Part shown: positions 1-7,733 of the stretch, piece by piece
How positions within the stretch are numbered: the first letter of the stretch is position 1
Layout: every line of letters starts with the position of its first letter
NCBI RefSeq assembly: GCF_900100275.1
Contig: NZ_FNET01000003.1
Span: 186,001 to 250,000 of the forward strand
Length of the DNA: 64,000 nt
Source of the DNA: Lentzea albidocapillata subsp. violacea
GTDB taxonomy: Bacteria > Actinomycetota > Actinomycetes > Mycobacteriales > Pseudonocardiaceae
Reading direction: 5' to 3'
Notes under the pieces: generated by a model
Database searches by the model: none
Seen by the model: only the letters and a program-made list of their open reading frames with translations
Told to the model about the DNA's origin: nothing
Position numbers and translations under genes: made by a program

Positions 1-138
1 TTCGCGACCGCCTGTGCCTCGGCGTCGGCCGACCGTGCGCTCCTCGACGGAGCACTTGCCATGGCCTGGACGACGATCGCGACAGCCACCGATTCCCAGC
101 AGCGCGCACGGCTGCTGGCCCGCGGAGGTGCGGCATGA
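1..138 (+). CDS. C-terminal end of an upstream gene, possibly an M20 amidohydrolase
   Basis: An open frame enters from the left edge and stops at TGA 136-138, giving 45 residues. Its stop overlaps the ATG of the next gene by four bases (ATGA), so the two are probably translationally coupled. The alanine-rich end (DGALAMAW...) resembles the C-terminal helix of M20 amidohydrolases. In M. tuberculosis a second amidohydrolase (amiB1) precedes amiA1, which fits, but the fragment is too short for a firm family call. Confidence 0.55.
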   Translation, partial: FATACASASADRALLDGALAMAWTTIATATDSQQRARLLARGGAA

Positions 139-1412
139 CGGTTCTGGACTCCCGGCCCTCGGGCTCCTCAACTGTGAAGACGTCCCCTGAGATGCTCGTC
201 GGCCCCACCGGGGTGAGCATGTCTCCTGTGGATGATCTCGGAGAAGGCCGCGGCCCCGCGTGGCTCGACGACTGGCTGAAGGCGCACGCCGCCGACGTCG
301 TCGCCTGGCGACGCCACATCCACGCCCACCCCGAGCTCTCCCGGCGCGAGTACAACACCACCGAACTCGTGGCGAAGCTGCTGCGCGAGGTGGGCCTCAA
401 GCCGCGCATCCTCCCCGGCGGCACGGGCCTGATCTGCGACATCGGCCACGGCTCCCGCTGCGTGGCTCTCCGCGCGGACATGGACGCCCTGCCGTTGCAC
501 GAGAACACCGGCCTGCCGTTCGGATCCACTGTGGACGGTGTGTCGCACGCGTGCGGTCACGACGCCCACACGACGGTCCTGCTCGGCACGGCGCTGGCCC
601 TCGCTTCGGCGACGGAACTGCCGGGCCGCATCCGCCTGGTGTTCCAGCCGGCGGAGGAGGTCATGCCGGGCGGTGCGCTCGACGTGCTCGCCGCGGGTGG
701 GCTCGACGGCGTGGAGCGGATCTTCGGCCTGCACTGCGACCCACGTCTGCAGGTCGGCCGCATCGGCACGCGCATCGGCGCCATCACGTCGGCCTCCGAC
801 CTGCTGGAGCTGCGGCTGTCCTCGCCGGGCGGCCACACCTCGCGCCCGCACCTCACCGCGGACCTGGTGCACGCCCTCGGCACGGTCATCACCGGCCTGC
901 CCACGATGCTGTCGCGCCGCGTCGACCCCCGCTCCGGCACCGTCCTGGTGTGGGGCGCGGTGCACGCGGGCGAGGCGCCGAACGCGGTCCCGCAGGACGG
1001 CCTGGTGCGCGGCACGCTGCGCACCGGCGACCGGGACATCTGGGCCGAACTGGAGCCGCTGGTCAAGGACCTCGTGACGGGCCTGCTGGCCCCGACCGGC
1101 GTCGGCTTCGACCTGCATCACCGCCGCGGCGTGCCGCCGGTGGTCAACGAGCGCGAGTCCACCCAGATCCTGCGCGCCGGCATCGAGGCTGCCCTGGGTG
1201 ACGACGCGCTCGCGGGCACCGAGCAGTCGTCCGGTGGTGAGGACTTCGGCTGGTACCTGGAACACGTGCCCGGCTCGTTCGCACGCCTCGGCGTGTGGAA
1301 CGGCCAGGAGAAGCAGCGCGATCTGCACCAGCCGACGTTCGATCTGGACGAGCGCGCGCTCCTCGTCGGGGTCCGCGTCATGGTCCACACGGCGCTGGCC
1401 GCCCTGGCCTGA
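135..1412 (+). CDS. M20 family amidohydrolase (AmiA1-like)
   Basis: Predicted zinc metallo-hydrolase of 425 residues that cleaves amide bonds of N-acyl amino acids or related substrates. Metal-site motifs of the M20 peptidase/aminoacylase family are visible: RADMDALPL near 115, HACGHDAHT near 137 and EEVMPGG near 172, with GGEDF near the C-terminus. Length is usual for the family, but the first 35-40 residues look poorly conserved, so ATG 219 is a possible later start. The ATGA overlap with the preceding frame suggests an operon. Convergent with glpD across a strong hairpin. The true substrate cannot be read from sequence. Confidence 0.88.
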   Translation: MTVLDSRPSGSSTVKTSPEMLVGPTGVSMSPVDDLGEGRGPAWLDDWLKAHAADVVAWRRHIHAHPELSRREYNTTELVAKLLREVGLKPRILPGGTGLICDIGHGSRCVALRADMDALPLHENTGLPFGSTVDGVSHACGHDAHTTVLLGTALALASATELPGRIRLVFQPAEEVMPGGALDVLAAGGLDGVERIFGLHCDPRLQVGRIGTRIGAITSASDLLELRLSSPGGHTSRPHLTADLVHALGTVITGLPTMLSRRVDPRSGTVLVWGAVHAGEAPNAVPQDGLVRGTLRTGDRDIWAELEPLVKDLVTGLLAPTGVGFDLHHRRGVPPVVNERESTQILRAGIEAALGDDALAGTEQSSGGEDFGWYLEHVPGSFARLGVWNGQEKQRDLHQPTFDLDERALLVGVRVMVHTALAALA

Positions 1413-1418
1413 GTTTTC

Positions 1419-1461
1419 GGCGTCTGCAAGTACCGCCGGCAGTACTTGCAGACGCCTTTTT
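1419..1461. terminator. Bidirectional Rho-independent terminator
   Basis: A perfect 15-bp stem (GGCGTCTGCAAGTAC at 1419-1433 paired with 1442-1456) closes an 8-base loop and is followed by TTTTT on the plus strand; an AAAA run on the other side (TTTT at 1414-1417 read in reverse) serves the minus strand. It lies between the convergent amidohydrolase and glpD genes and can terminate both. Confidence 0.9.
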
Positions 1462-1475
1462 GGCCTTGGCGGAGG

Positions 1476-3239
1476 TCAGCTCACGGGCTCGGTCAACTGC
1501 GGACGTGCCTCCGGCGCGGCGGCCCTGACCGCGTCCGCCGCCTGGTCGTCCTTCTGAGTCTGGGACGTGCGCTCGGCCTCGACGCGCGCGTTGTAGACCT
1601 CGACCTCGCGCTTGATCGCGTCCTCGTCCCACCCGAGGATCGGCGCGACCAGCCTCGCCACCGCCTCCGACGAGTCGACGCCGCGGTGGGCGTACTCGAT
1701 GGAGATGCGGGTGCGCCGGGTGAGGACGTCCTCCAGGTGCATGGCGCCCTCGTGCGAGACCGCGTACACCGCCTCCACCTGCAGGTAGTCGGGGGAGGCC
1801 GGGATCGGCTTCAGCAGCTCGGGGTTGTCCGCCGCCAGTGCCAGCACCTCGTGCACCAGCGAGCCGTAGCGGTCGAGCAGGTGCCGGACGCGGTACGGGT
1901 GCAGGCCGTGCTTGGTCGCGAGCTGGTCGGCCTGGTTGACCAGCGCGTGGTAGCCGTCGGCACCGACCAGCGGCACCTTGTCGGTGATGGACGGCTGGAT
2001 GCGACCGGGCATGTCCACCTGCGCCGCGTCCACGGCGTCCGCGCCCATCACCCGGTACGTCGTGTACTTGCCGCCCGCGATCGCGACCAGCCCCGGCGAG
2101 ACCCGCGCAACGGCGTGTTCGCGGGAGAGCTTCGACGTCGAGTCGGACTCGCCCGCCAGCAACGGCCGCAGGCCCGCGTAGACGCCCTCGATGTCGTCGT
2201 GCGTCAGCGGGGTCGCGAGCACGGAGTTGACGTGTTCGAGGATGTAGTCGATGTCGTGCTTGGTGGCCGCGGGGTGTGCCAGGTCGAGGTTCCAGTCCGT
2301 GTCCGTGGTGCCGACGATCCAGTGGTTGCGCCACGGGATGACGAACAGCACGGACTTCTCGGTGCGCAGGATCATCCCGGCCTCGGCGACGATCCGGTCG
2401 CGCGGAACGACGATGTGCACGCCCTTCGACGCCCGCACCCGGAACCGGCCGCGCGAGCCCGAGAGCCGCTGCAGCTCGTCGGTCCACACGCCGGTCGCGT
2501 TGATCACCGCGTGCGCCCGCACGTCGACCTCGCGCCCGTCCTCGACGTCGCGCACCCGCACGCCGGACACGCGGTCCGCCTCGCGCAGGAACCCGACGAC
2601 CTGGGTCGACGTGCGCACCACCGCGCCGTAGTGAGCGGCGGTGCGACCGACCATCATCGTGTGCCGGGCGTCGTCGGCCTGGGCGTCGTAGTAGCGGATG
2701 CCACCGATCAACGCATCGCGCTTCAACGCGGGGACCAGCCGGAGCGCGCCCGCTCGGGAGAGGTGTTTCTGCCCCGGCACGGACCGGGCGCCGCCCATCG
2801 TGTCGTACAGGAACAGACCGGCCGCCGAGTACGGGCGTTCCCAGATGCGGTTGCTCAGCGGGTAGAGGAACGCGACCGGCTTCACCAGGTGCGGGGCGAT
2901 GCGGGTCAGCATCAGCTCGCGCTCGCGCAGTGCCTCGCGCACCAGTCCGAACTCGAGCTGCTCCAGGTAGCGCAGGCCGCCGTGGAAGAGCTTGGAGGAA
3001 CGGCTCGACGTGCCGGACGCCAGGTCACGGGCCTCGACGAGCGCGACCCGCAGGCCTCGGGTGGCAGCGTCGAGCGCCGCGCCGACACCGACGACACCGC
3101 CGCCGATCACGACGACGTCGAACGTCTCGGCCCCCAGTCGCTGCCAGGCTTCCTCGCGTTCGGCAGGTCCGAGCCGGCCGGTGATCGGCGGCTCGGCATG
3201 GGTTCGTGGTGGTACAGCTGCGTTTTTGCGCGTGGCCAC
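1476..3239 (-). CDS. glpD: Glycerol-3-phosphate dehydrogenase (FAD)
   Basis: Oxidises sn-glycerol-3-phosphate to dihydroxyacetone phosphate and passes electrons to the quinone pool at the membrane. The N-terminal FAD-binding motif GGGVVGVGAALDA and the signatures SGTSSRSSKLFHGGLRYLE and GTTDTDWN are typical of GlpD; a C-terminal all-helical GlpD domain follows. The frame is open to 3452, but GTG 3239 has a good GGGAGG ribosome site 8 bases upstream and gives 587 residues, close to actinobacterial homologues. Divergent from glpFK, which take up and phosphorylate glycerol to give its substrate. Confidence 0.96.
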   Translation of the reverse strand: MATRKNAAVPPRTHAEPPITGRLGPAEREEAWQRLGAETFDVVVIGGGVVGVGAALDAATRGLRVALVEARDLASGTSSRSSKLFHGGLRYLEQLEFGLVREALRERELMLTRIAPHLVKPVAFLYPLSNRIWERPYSAAGLFLYDTMGGARSVPGQKHLSRAGALRLVPALKRDALIGGIRYYDAQADDARHTMMVGRTAAHYGAVVRTSTQVVGFLREADRVSGVRVRDVEDGREVDVRAHAVINATGVWTDELQRLSGSRGRFRVRASKGVHIVVPRDRIVAEAGMILRTEKSVLFVIPWRNHWIVGTTDTDWNLDLAHPAATKHDIDYILEHVNSVLATPLTHDDIEGVYAGLRPLLAGESDSTSKLSREHAVARVSPGLVAIAGGKYTTYRVMGADAVDAAQVDMPGRIQPSITDKVPLVGADGYHALVNQADQLATKHGLHPYRVRHLLDRYGSLVHEVLALAADNPELLKPIPASPDYLQVEAVYAVSHEGAMHLEDVLTRRTRISIEYAHRGVDSSEAVARLVAPILGWDEDAIKREVEVYNARVEAERTSQTQKDDQAADAVRAAAPEARPQLTEPVS

Positions 3240-3348
3240 GACAGACGCCTCCCTGCTACGACTGCGCTTCACGCTACCTTCAGCGACCGCCTCCCGCCCA
3301 CGGGCGCGCGGGCCGGAACCGGATGGCCCGAAAACGGCCTGACCGCAG

Positions 3349-3395
3349 GTGCTCGGCGTAGACAACTGATCAGCTCGGTAATAGCGTCCGAGCAC
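3349..3395. promoter_or_regulatory. Dyad in the glpD-glpF divergent promoter region
   Basis: An inverted repeat GTGCTCGG (3349-3356) / CCGAGCAC (3388-3395) encloses the smaller palindrome CTGATCAG (3366-3373). It lies in the 230-base space between divergent glpD and glpF and could bind a glycerol regulator. No glpR-like gene is in the window, so the binding protein is unknown. Confidence 0.35.
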
Positions 3396-3469
3396 GTTGC
3401 AGGCGGGCGGCGCGGCCCTGACCTCGGGTTTGCGCGTCCTGCCTGGCCGCAAACGAGTGGAGGTCGACG

Positions 3470-4213
3470 ATGAGCGCAGGCTCGATCTTCGTCTGGGAGC
3501 TGCTGGGGACCGCGGTCCTCATCCTCCTGGGCACCGGTGTCGTCGCGAACCAGGTGCTCAAGAACACGCTCGGCAACAGCACGGGCTTCCTGTTCGTCAA
3601 CGTCGGCTGGGCCTTCGCGGTCTTCGCCGGCGCCAGCATCGCCAACCCCAGCGGGGCGCACCTCAACCCCGCCGTGACGCTCGGCCTCGCGGTCGCGGAC
3701 AAGACGCCGTGGGGCGACGTTCCCGTGTACGTCCTCGGTCAGATGGTCGGCGCGATCATCGGCGCGATGCTTTGCTGGGCCACGTACAAGCTGCAGTTCG
3801 ACACGCACGACGAACCGCAGAACACGCTCGGCATCTTCTCCACCGGACCGACCGTGCCGAACAAGCCGTGGAACCTCGTCACCGAGATCATCGGCACGTT
3901 CGTGCTCGTTTTCTGGATCCTGTTGTCGCCCGGCGCGAAGGAGTCGGTTGACGGGGTTCCGCAGTTCGGCAACTCGGCGCTCGGGTACGCGGGTGTCGCG
4001 TTCGTCGTGCTGGTGATCGGCACGTCGCTTGGTGGGCCGACCGGCTACGCCATCAACCCGGCGCGCGACCTCGGTCCGCGCATCGCCTACGCGTTCATGA
4101 TGCCGATCCGCAACAAGGGCAACGCCAACTGGAGCTATTCGTGGGTTCCCGTCGCCGGCCCGCTCGTGGGTGGCGCGCTGGCCGCGTTGCTCTTCCTGGT
4201 TCTCCCGGTCTGA
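3470..4213 (+). CDS. glpF: Glycerol uptake facilitator, aquaporin family
   Basis: Membrane channel for facilitated diffusion of glycerol and related polyols. The 247-residue protein has the two pore motifs of the MIP family, NPAV within [11 protein letters not shown] near 65 and NPAR within [13 protein letters not shown] near 190; the Asp after the second NPAR is usual for glycerol channels. About six membrane segments are visible. ATG 3470 follows a TGGAGG ribosome site. glpK begins 14 bases downstream, so uptake and trapping by phosphorylation are co-expressed. Confidence 0.96.
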   Translation: MSAGSIFVWELLGTAVLILLGTGVVANQVLKNTLGNSTGFLFVNVGWAFAVFAGASIANPSGAHLNPAVTLGLAVADKTPWGDVPVYVLGQMVGAIIGAMLCWATYKLQFDTHDEPQNTLGIFSTGPTVPNKPWNLVTEIIGTFVLVFWILLSPGAKESVDGVPQFGNSALGYAGVAFVVLVIGTSLGGPTGYAINPARDLGPRIAYAFMMPIRNKGNANWSYSWVPVAGPLVGGALAALLFLVLPV

Positions 4214-4227
4214 AAGGACTTCTCGCA

Positions 4228-5736
4228 ATGACGCAGTACGTGGCCGCGATCGACCAGGGCACGACGTCGACCCGGTGCATGATCTTCGACCACTCCGGAC
4301 GGGTGGTGGCGGTCGACCAGAAGGAGCACGAGCAGATCTTCCCGAGGGCCGGGTGGGTCGAGCACGACCCGAAGGAGGTCTGGCAGAACGCCCGCCAGGT
4401 CGCCGCAGGCGCGCTCGCGAAGGCCGATCTGTCCACTTCGGACATCGCCGCGGTCGGCATCACCAACCAGCGCGAGACCGCGCTGGTGTGGGACAGGAAC
4501 ACCGGTGAGCCCGTCTACAACGCCATCGTGTGGCAGGACACCCGCACGGACAAGATCGTGCAGGAACTGGGTGCGCTGGGCGGCGGTCAGGAGCGCTACC
4601 GCCAGAAGGTCGGCCTGCCCCTGGCCACCTACTTCTCCGGGCCCAAGGTCCGCTGGATCCTCGACAACGTCGAGGGCGCGCGGGACCGCGCCGAGGCCGG
4701 TGACCTGCTGTTCGGCAACATGGACACCTGGGTCCTGTGGAACATGACGGGCGGCACGAACGGCGGCGTGCACGTCACCGACCCGACGAACGCCTCGCGC
4801 ACCATGCTCATGGACCTCGACACGTTGCAGTGGGACGAGTCGATCGCCGCCGACATGGGCATTCCGATGTCGATGCTGCCGGAGATCCGGTCGTCGTCCG
4901 AGGTCTACGGCCAGGTGCGCGAACGCGGCGCGCTGGCCGGCGTGCCGATCGCCGGCATCCTCGGCGACCAGCAGGCGGCGACGTTCGGCCAGGCCTGCCT
5001 CTCGCCCGGTGAAGCCAAGAACACCTACGGCACCGGCAACTTCATGCTGCTCAACACCGGTACCGAGAAGGTGATGAGCGAGAACGGGTTGCTCACCACC
5101 GTCTGCTACAAGATGGGTCAGGCGCCCGCGGTCTACGCCCTGGAGGGCTCGATCGCGGTCACCGGTTCGCTGGTGCAGTGGCTGCGGGACAACCTCGGCA
5201 TGATCGGCTCGGCGGCCGAGATCGAGGAGCACGCCCGTACGGTGGAGGACAACGGCGGCGCGTACTTCGTGCCCGCGTTCTCCGGCCTGTTCGCGCCGTA
5301 CTGGCGTTCCGACGCCCGTGGCGCGATCGTGGGACTCACGAGGTTCGTCAACAAGGGCCACCTCGCGCGGGCCGTGCTGGAGGCGACCGCCTTCCAGACC
5401 CGCGAGGTGCTCGACGCGATGAACGCCGACTCGGGCGTGGACCTGACCGCGTTGAAGGTCGACGGCGGCATGGTCGTGAACGAACTGCTGATGCAGTTCC
5501 AGGCGGACATCCTCGGCGTTCCCGTCATCCGGCCGGTCGTCGCGGAGACCACCGCACTGGGTGCCGCCTACGCGGCCGGTCTCGCGGTCGGGTTCTGGAA
5601 GACCGAGGACGAGATCCGCGAGAACTGGGCGCAGGACAAGCAGTGGGAGCCGCAGATGGACGACTCCCGCCGTGCGTCCGAGTACGCGAACTGGAAGAAG
5701 GCGGTGACGAAGACCTTCGACTGGGTAGAGGACTGA
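4228..5736 (+). CDS. glpK: Glycerol kinase
   Basis: Phosphorylates glycerol to sn-glycerol-3-phosphate with ATP. The FGGY-family N-terminus [13 protein letters not shown] is present, as are GITNQRET, the ADP-binding GTGNF and [16 protein letters not shown]. Starting at ATG 4228, preceded by AAAGGA, gives 502 residues, the usual GlpK length; the frame is open further upstream but that part overlaps glpF. Second gene of the glpFK operon. Confidence 0.97.
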   Translation: MTQYVAAIDQGTTSTRCMIFDHSGRVVAVDQKEHEQIFPRAGWVEHDPKEVWQNARQVAAGALAKADLSTSDIAAVGITNQRETALVWDRNTGEPVYNAIVWQDTRTDKIVQELGALGGGQERYRQKVGLPLATYFSGPKVRWILDNVEGARDRAEAGDLLFGNMDTWVLWNMTGGTNGGVHVTDPTNASRTMLMDLDTLQWDESIAADMGIPMSMLPEIRSSSEVYGQVRERGALAGVPIAGILGDQQAATFGQACLSPGEAKNTYGTGNFMLLNTGTEKVMSENGLLTTVCYKMGQAPAVYALEGSIAVTGSLVQWLRDNLGMIGSAAEIEEHARTVEDNGGAYFVPAFSGLFAPYWRSDARGAIVGLTRFVNKGHLARAVLEATAFQTREVLDAMNADSGVDLTALKVDGGMVVNELLMQFQADILGVPVIRPVVAETTALGAAYAAGLAVGFWKTEDEIRENWAQDKQWEPQMDDSRRASEYANWKKAVTKTFDWVED

Positions 5737-5751
5737 GTTTTGGTCGCTGCT

Positions 5752-5782
5752 CCGCGAACTCGCAAACCTCGCGGGCTCGCGG
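5752..5782. terminator. Possible hairpin between glpK and the sortase operon
   Basis: An imperfect inverted repeat begins CCGCGA (5752-5757) and ends TCGCGG (5777-5782), with partial pairing inside. It lies between the convergent stops of glpK and the downstream sortase gene. No T-run follows, so termination is only a guess. Confidence 0.35.
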
Positions 5783-5786
5783 GCGG

Positions 5787-6362
5787 TCATTGAGAGGGGG
5801 CTGCGTGCACGATCACGTTGTCGCGGGTGCCGCACGTGATCAGCCGCAGCCCCTGCTCGTCCTTGTCCCGTGCGACGGCCTCCGCGAAGAAGTCGTCGCG
5901 GATGATCCGTTCCGTGCGGGTCACGGTGAACCGGGCGACCGAACCGTCCTTCTTGGACACTTCCAGCAGGTCGCCCTCGGCCAGGTCGTTCAGGCGGTAG
6001 AAGACGCCTCTGGCCTTGTTGCTCTCGATCCGGCCGACGATGATCCACTGCTGCGGTTGGGTCTGGTACCACCCGGCCTGCATACCCTCGTTGGCGGGCG
6101 GCATCTGGACGGCGCCCTGCTGGTCGAGGCCGAGCGCGACCAGTGACGAGCGCACGCCGATCCGCTCGACCCGCAGTTCCATCGGGTCGGAGTTGCCGAG
6201 CGGTGACACCACCGGCGGCGGAGCGCTGTCGCTCGTCGCCGCCGATGGCTTCGGTGCCGGTCCCTGCGAACAGGCGGTGGTGGCCAGCGCCACGCACAGC
6301 ACCGCGATCAAGACACGAGTCCCCACGGACCCATTGACGCACATCTCGTGGGTTGGTTGCAC
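5787..6362 (-). CDS. Class F sortase homologue lacking the catalytic His
   Basis: 191-residue (fewer if ATG 6344 or a nearby GTG is the start) exported protein with an N-terminal hydrophobic segment and a possible lipobox ending ATTAC. The sortase core is clear: IGVRSSL, QAGWYQ, GVFYRLNDL and LRLITCG carrying the catalytic Cys. Where class F sortases have GHVD the protein has GRIES, so the catalytic His is Arg. The loop between the Cys strand and the final Arg strand (TRDNVIV) is about ten residues shorter than in the sister sortase at 7102-7689. Last gene of a three-gene operon, 24 bases after the secreted protein gene. It may be an inactive regulatory or chaperone-like paralogue, or a degenerating copy. 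Confidence 0.82.
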   Translation of the reverse strand: MQPTHEMCVNGSVGTRVLIAVLCVALATTACSQGPAPKPSAATSDSAPPPVVSPLGNSDPMELRVERIGVRSSLVALGLDQQGAVQMPPANEGMQAGWYQTQPQQWIIVGRIESNKARGVFYRLNDLAEGDLLEVSKKDGSVARFTVTRTERIIRDDFFAEAVARDKDEQGLRLITCGTRDNVIVHAAPSQ

Positions 6363-6386
6363 GCCCGGTCGAGACCGTGATCATCG

Positions 6387-7085
6387 TTACGGCGCGGTGC
6401 CGCCACCACCCGTCTCCGGGGCGCCCTTCGGCTTGACGACCGGCTTCGGCTTCGGCTTGGGCGCCTGGGGATTGGGCGGTGTCGTCGTGGTCGGTGGCGT
6501 GCCGAGGATCCGGAACGTCTTCACGCTGCGTTCCGGGCGGTCGGTGCACTGGAAGACGACCTCGTACGTGCCGGGAGTGGTGATCACCTTGGTGTCACCG
6601 CTGAAGCGGCCGAAGTTGCCGCCGCGGGTGAACCTCAGCGGCTCCGCGAATCCGGGTGACTCGAGTGGCCCCCACCCTTGGCAGCCGGTGTGCACGTCGC
6701 CGCCCGCGGTGATCGTGCCGCCCGGCTCGACCTCGGTCGGGTACAGGTACCAGTTGATCACCGGTCGCAGCACGGTGAACTGCGCCGTGAGCGTCATTCC
6801 GTCGCACTGGACGGACGCCGTGTACGTACCCGCTCTGTTGACCCGACCGAAGCCGTATCCCTTGGTGGGGTCGGACGAGCTTGGGCTGAGCACGATCGGT
6901 GCGTTGAGTCCGGGTGACGTGACCTCGGAGTACGCCTTGCAGGGTCCGACGAGCGCGCTGATGGTCCGGCCGCTCACCACGGTCGGTTCCATCACCAGCG
7001 CAGGTCCCTCCTGCTGTGCCGTCGCGAGCGGTGTGAACGCCACGGTCGCCGACAATGCGATCGCGGTGGTCAGAGCTGTTCTCAT
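6387..7085 (-). CDS. Secreted Ig-like protein with C-terminal APETGGGG motif
   Basis: 232-residue exported protein. An N-terminal signal peptide (residues 1-23, ending in an A-x-A site) is followed by two Ig-like beta domains, each with a Cys pair, then a Pro/Thr/Lys linker (TTTTPPN..., PKPKPKP) and the end KGAPETGGGGTAP. The ETGGG motif resembles a sortase sorting signal, but no hydrophobic segment or positive tail follows it. It sits between two class F sortases with gaps of 16 and 24 bases and is the likely partner or substrate of at least one. The start has a strong GGGAGG ribosome site. Function beyond surface display is unknown. Confidence 0.82.
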   Translation of the reverse strand: MRTALTTAIALSATVAFTPLATAQQEGPALVMEPTVVSGRTISALVGPCKAYSEVTSPGLNAPIVLSPSSSDPTKGYGFGRVNRAGTYTASVQCDGMTLTAQFTVLRPVINWYLYPTEVEPGGTITAGGDVHTGCQGWGPLESPGFAEPLRFTRGGNFGRFSGDTKVITTPGTYEVVFQCTDRPERSVKTFRILGTPPTTTTPPNPQAPKPKPKPVVKPKGAPETGGGGTAP

Positions 7086-7101
7086 GTGGTTGTTCCCTCC
7101 C

Positions 7102-7689
7102 TCAGATCAGTGTCGCGTAGACGATGATGTTGTCCCGGTAGCTGCGGTTGGCCTGGTCGTAGCCGCCCCCGCAGGTGATCAGCCGCAGCTCGGGTTCTCC
7201 GGTGTCGCCGTAGACGGCCTCGGTGGGGAAGCTGCTCTTGGCGATCTGCTCGGTCGCACGCACGCGGAACCGTGCCGTGCTTCCGTCCTTTCTGGACACC
7301 TCGACCTCGTCACCTTCGGCGAGTTCCTTGAGGCGGAAGAAGATTCCCGGCTGCTTGTTGCCGTCGACGTGACCGAGGATGACGGCGGGCCCGACCTCAC
7401 CCGGTGTGCGGGCGAGCCGGTACCAGCCGGCCTGCATCGGCTGCTCGACCGGCGGCACCTCGATCGTCTCGTCCGGGTTGAGCCCCAGCGGGACGAGCGA
7501 GGACTTCGCGCCGATCTTCGGGATGCGCACCTCCACCGGTTCCGACGGCGGCAGACCTCTGTCCACAACGGACGGTGCGGTGGAGGTCTGCCCGGTCGGA
7601 ACCGGCGCGGTGGGCAGCGTGATGTCGGGCGCCTCGGCGCAACCGGTCAGCAGCGCCAGCGCTACGAGAATCCGCCAGAACGAACGCAT
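7102..7689 (-). CDS. Class F sortase, putative lipoprotein
   Basis: 195-residue transpeptidase-type sortase. A signal peptide with a good lipobox (ALLTGC) is followed by a Pro/Thr linker and the catalytic domain. All three active-site residues are visible: His in ILGHVDGNK, Cys in LRLITCGG, and Arg in SYRDNIIVYA. First gene of the operon sortase - secreted APETG protein - sortase homologue, so it is the enzyme most likely to act on the protein at 6387-7085. Its ATG directly abuts a 13-bp hairpin and no free ribosome site is visible. Confidence 0.9.
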   Translation of the reverse strand: MRSFWRILVALALLTGCAEAPDITLPTAPVPTGQTSTAPSVVDRGLPPSEPVEVRIPKIGAKSSLVPLGLNPDETIEVPPVEQPMQAGWYRLARTPGEVGPAVILGHVDGNKQPGIFFRLKELAEGDEVEVSRKDGSTARFRVRATEQIAKSSFPTEAVYGDTGEPELRLITCGGGYDQANRSYRDNIIVYATLI

Positions 7690-7717
7690 GCCCCGGACAC
7701 GTCGGTGTCCGGGGCAT
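7688..7717 (-). terminator. Hairpin at the sortase start codon
   Basis: A perfect 13-bp stem (7688-7700 with 7705-7717, four-base loop) lies 17 bases after the lpdA stop. On the minus strand its last two paired bases are the first two of the sortase ATG. It may end lpdA transcription and, if read through, it buries the GGGGC segment before the sortase start, so it could also control translation. Confidence 0.6.
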
Positions 7718-7733
7718 CGTTGCCGTGCGTTAC

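Noticed and set aside
168-1388. Long minus-strand open frame opposite the amidohydrolase
   Set aside because: Arg/Ala/Gly-rich shadow translation with no motif; the plus frame has full M20 motifs.
4135-6549. 804-residue minus-strand frame opposite glpK
   Set aside because: Spans the stop and intergenic area of real genes, composition typical of antisense frames; glpK is unambiguous.
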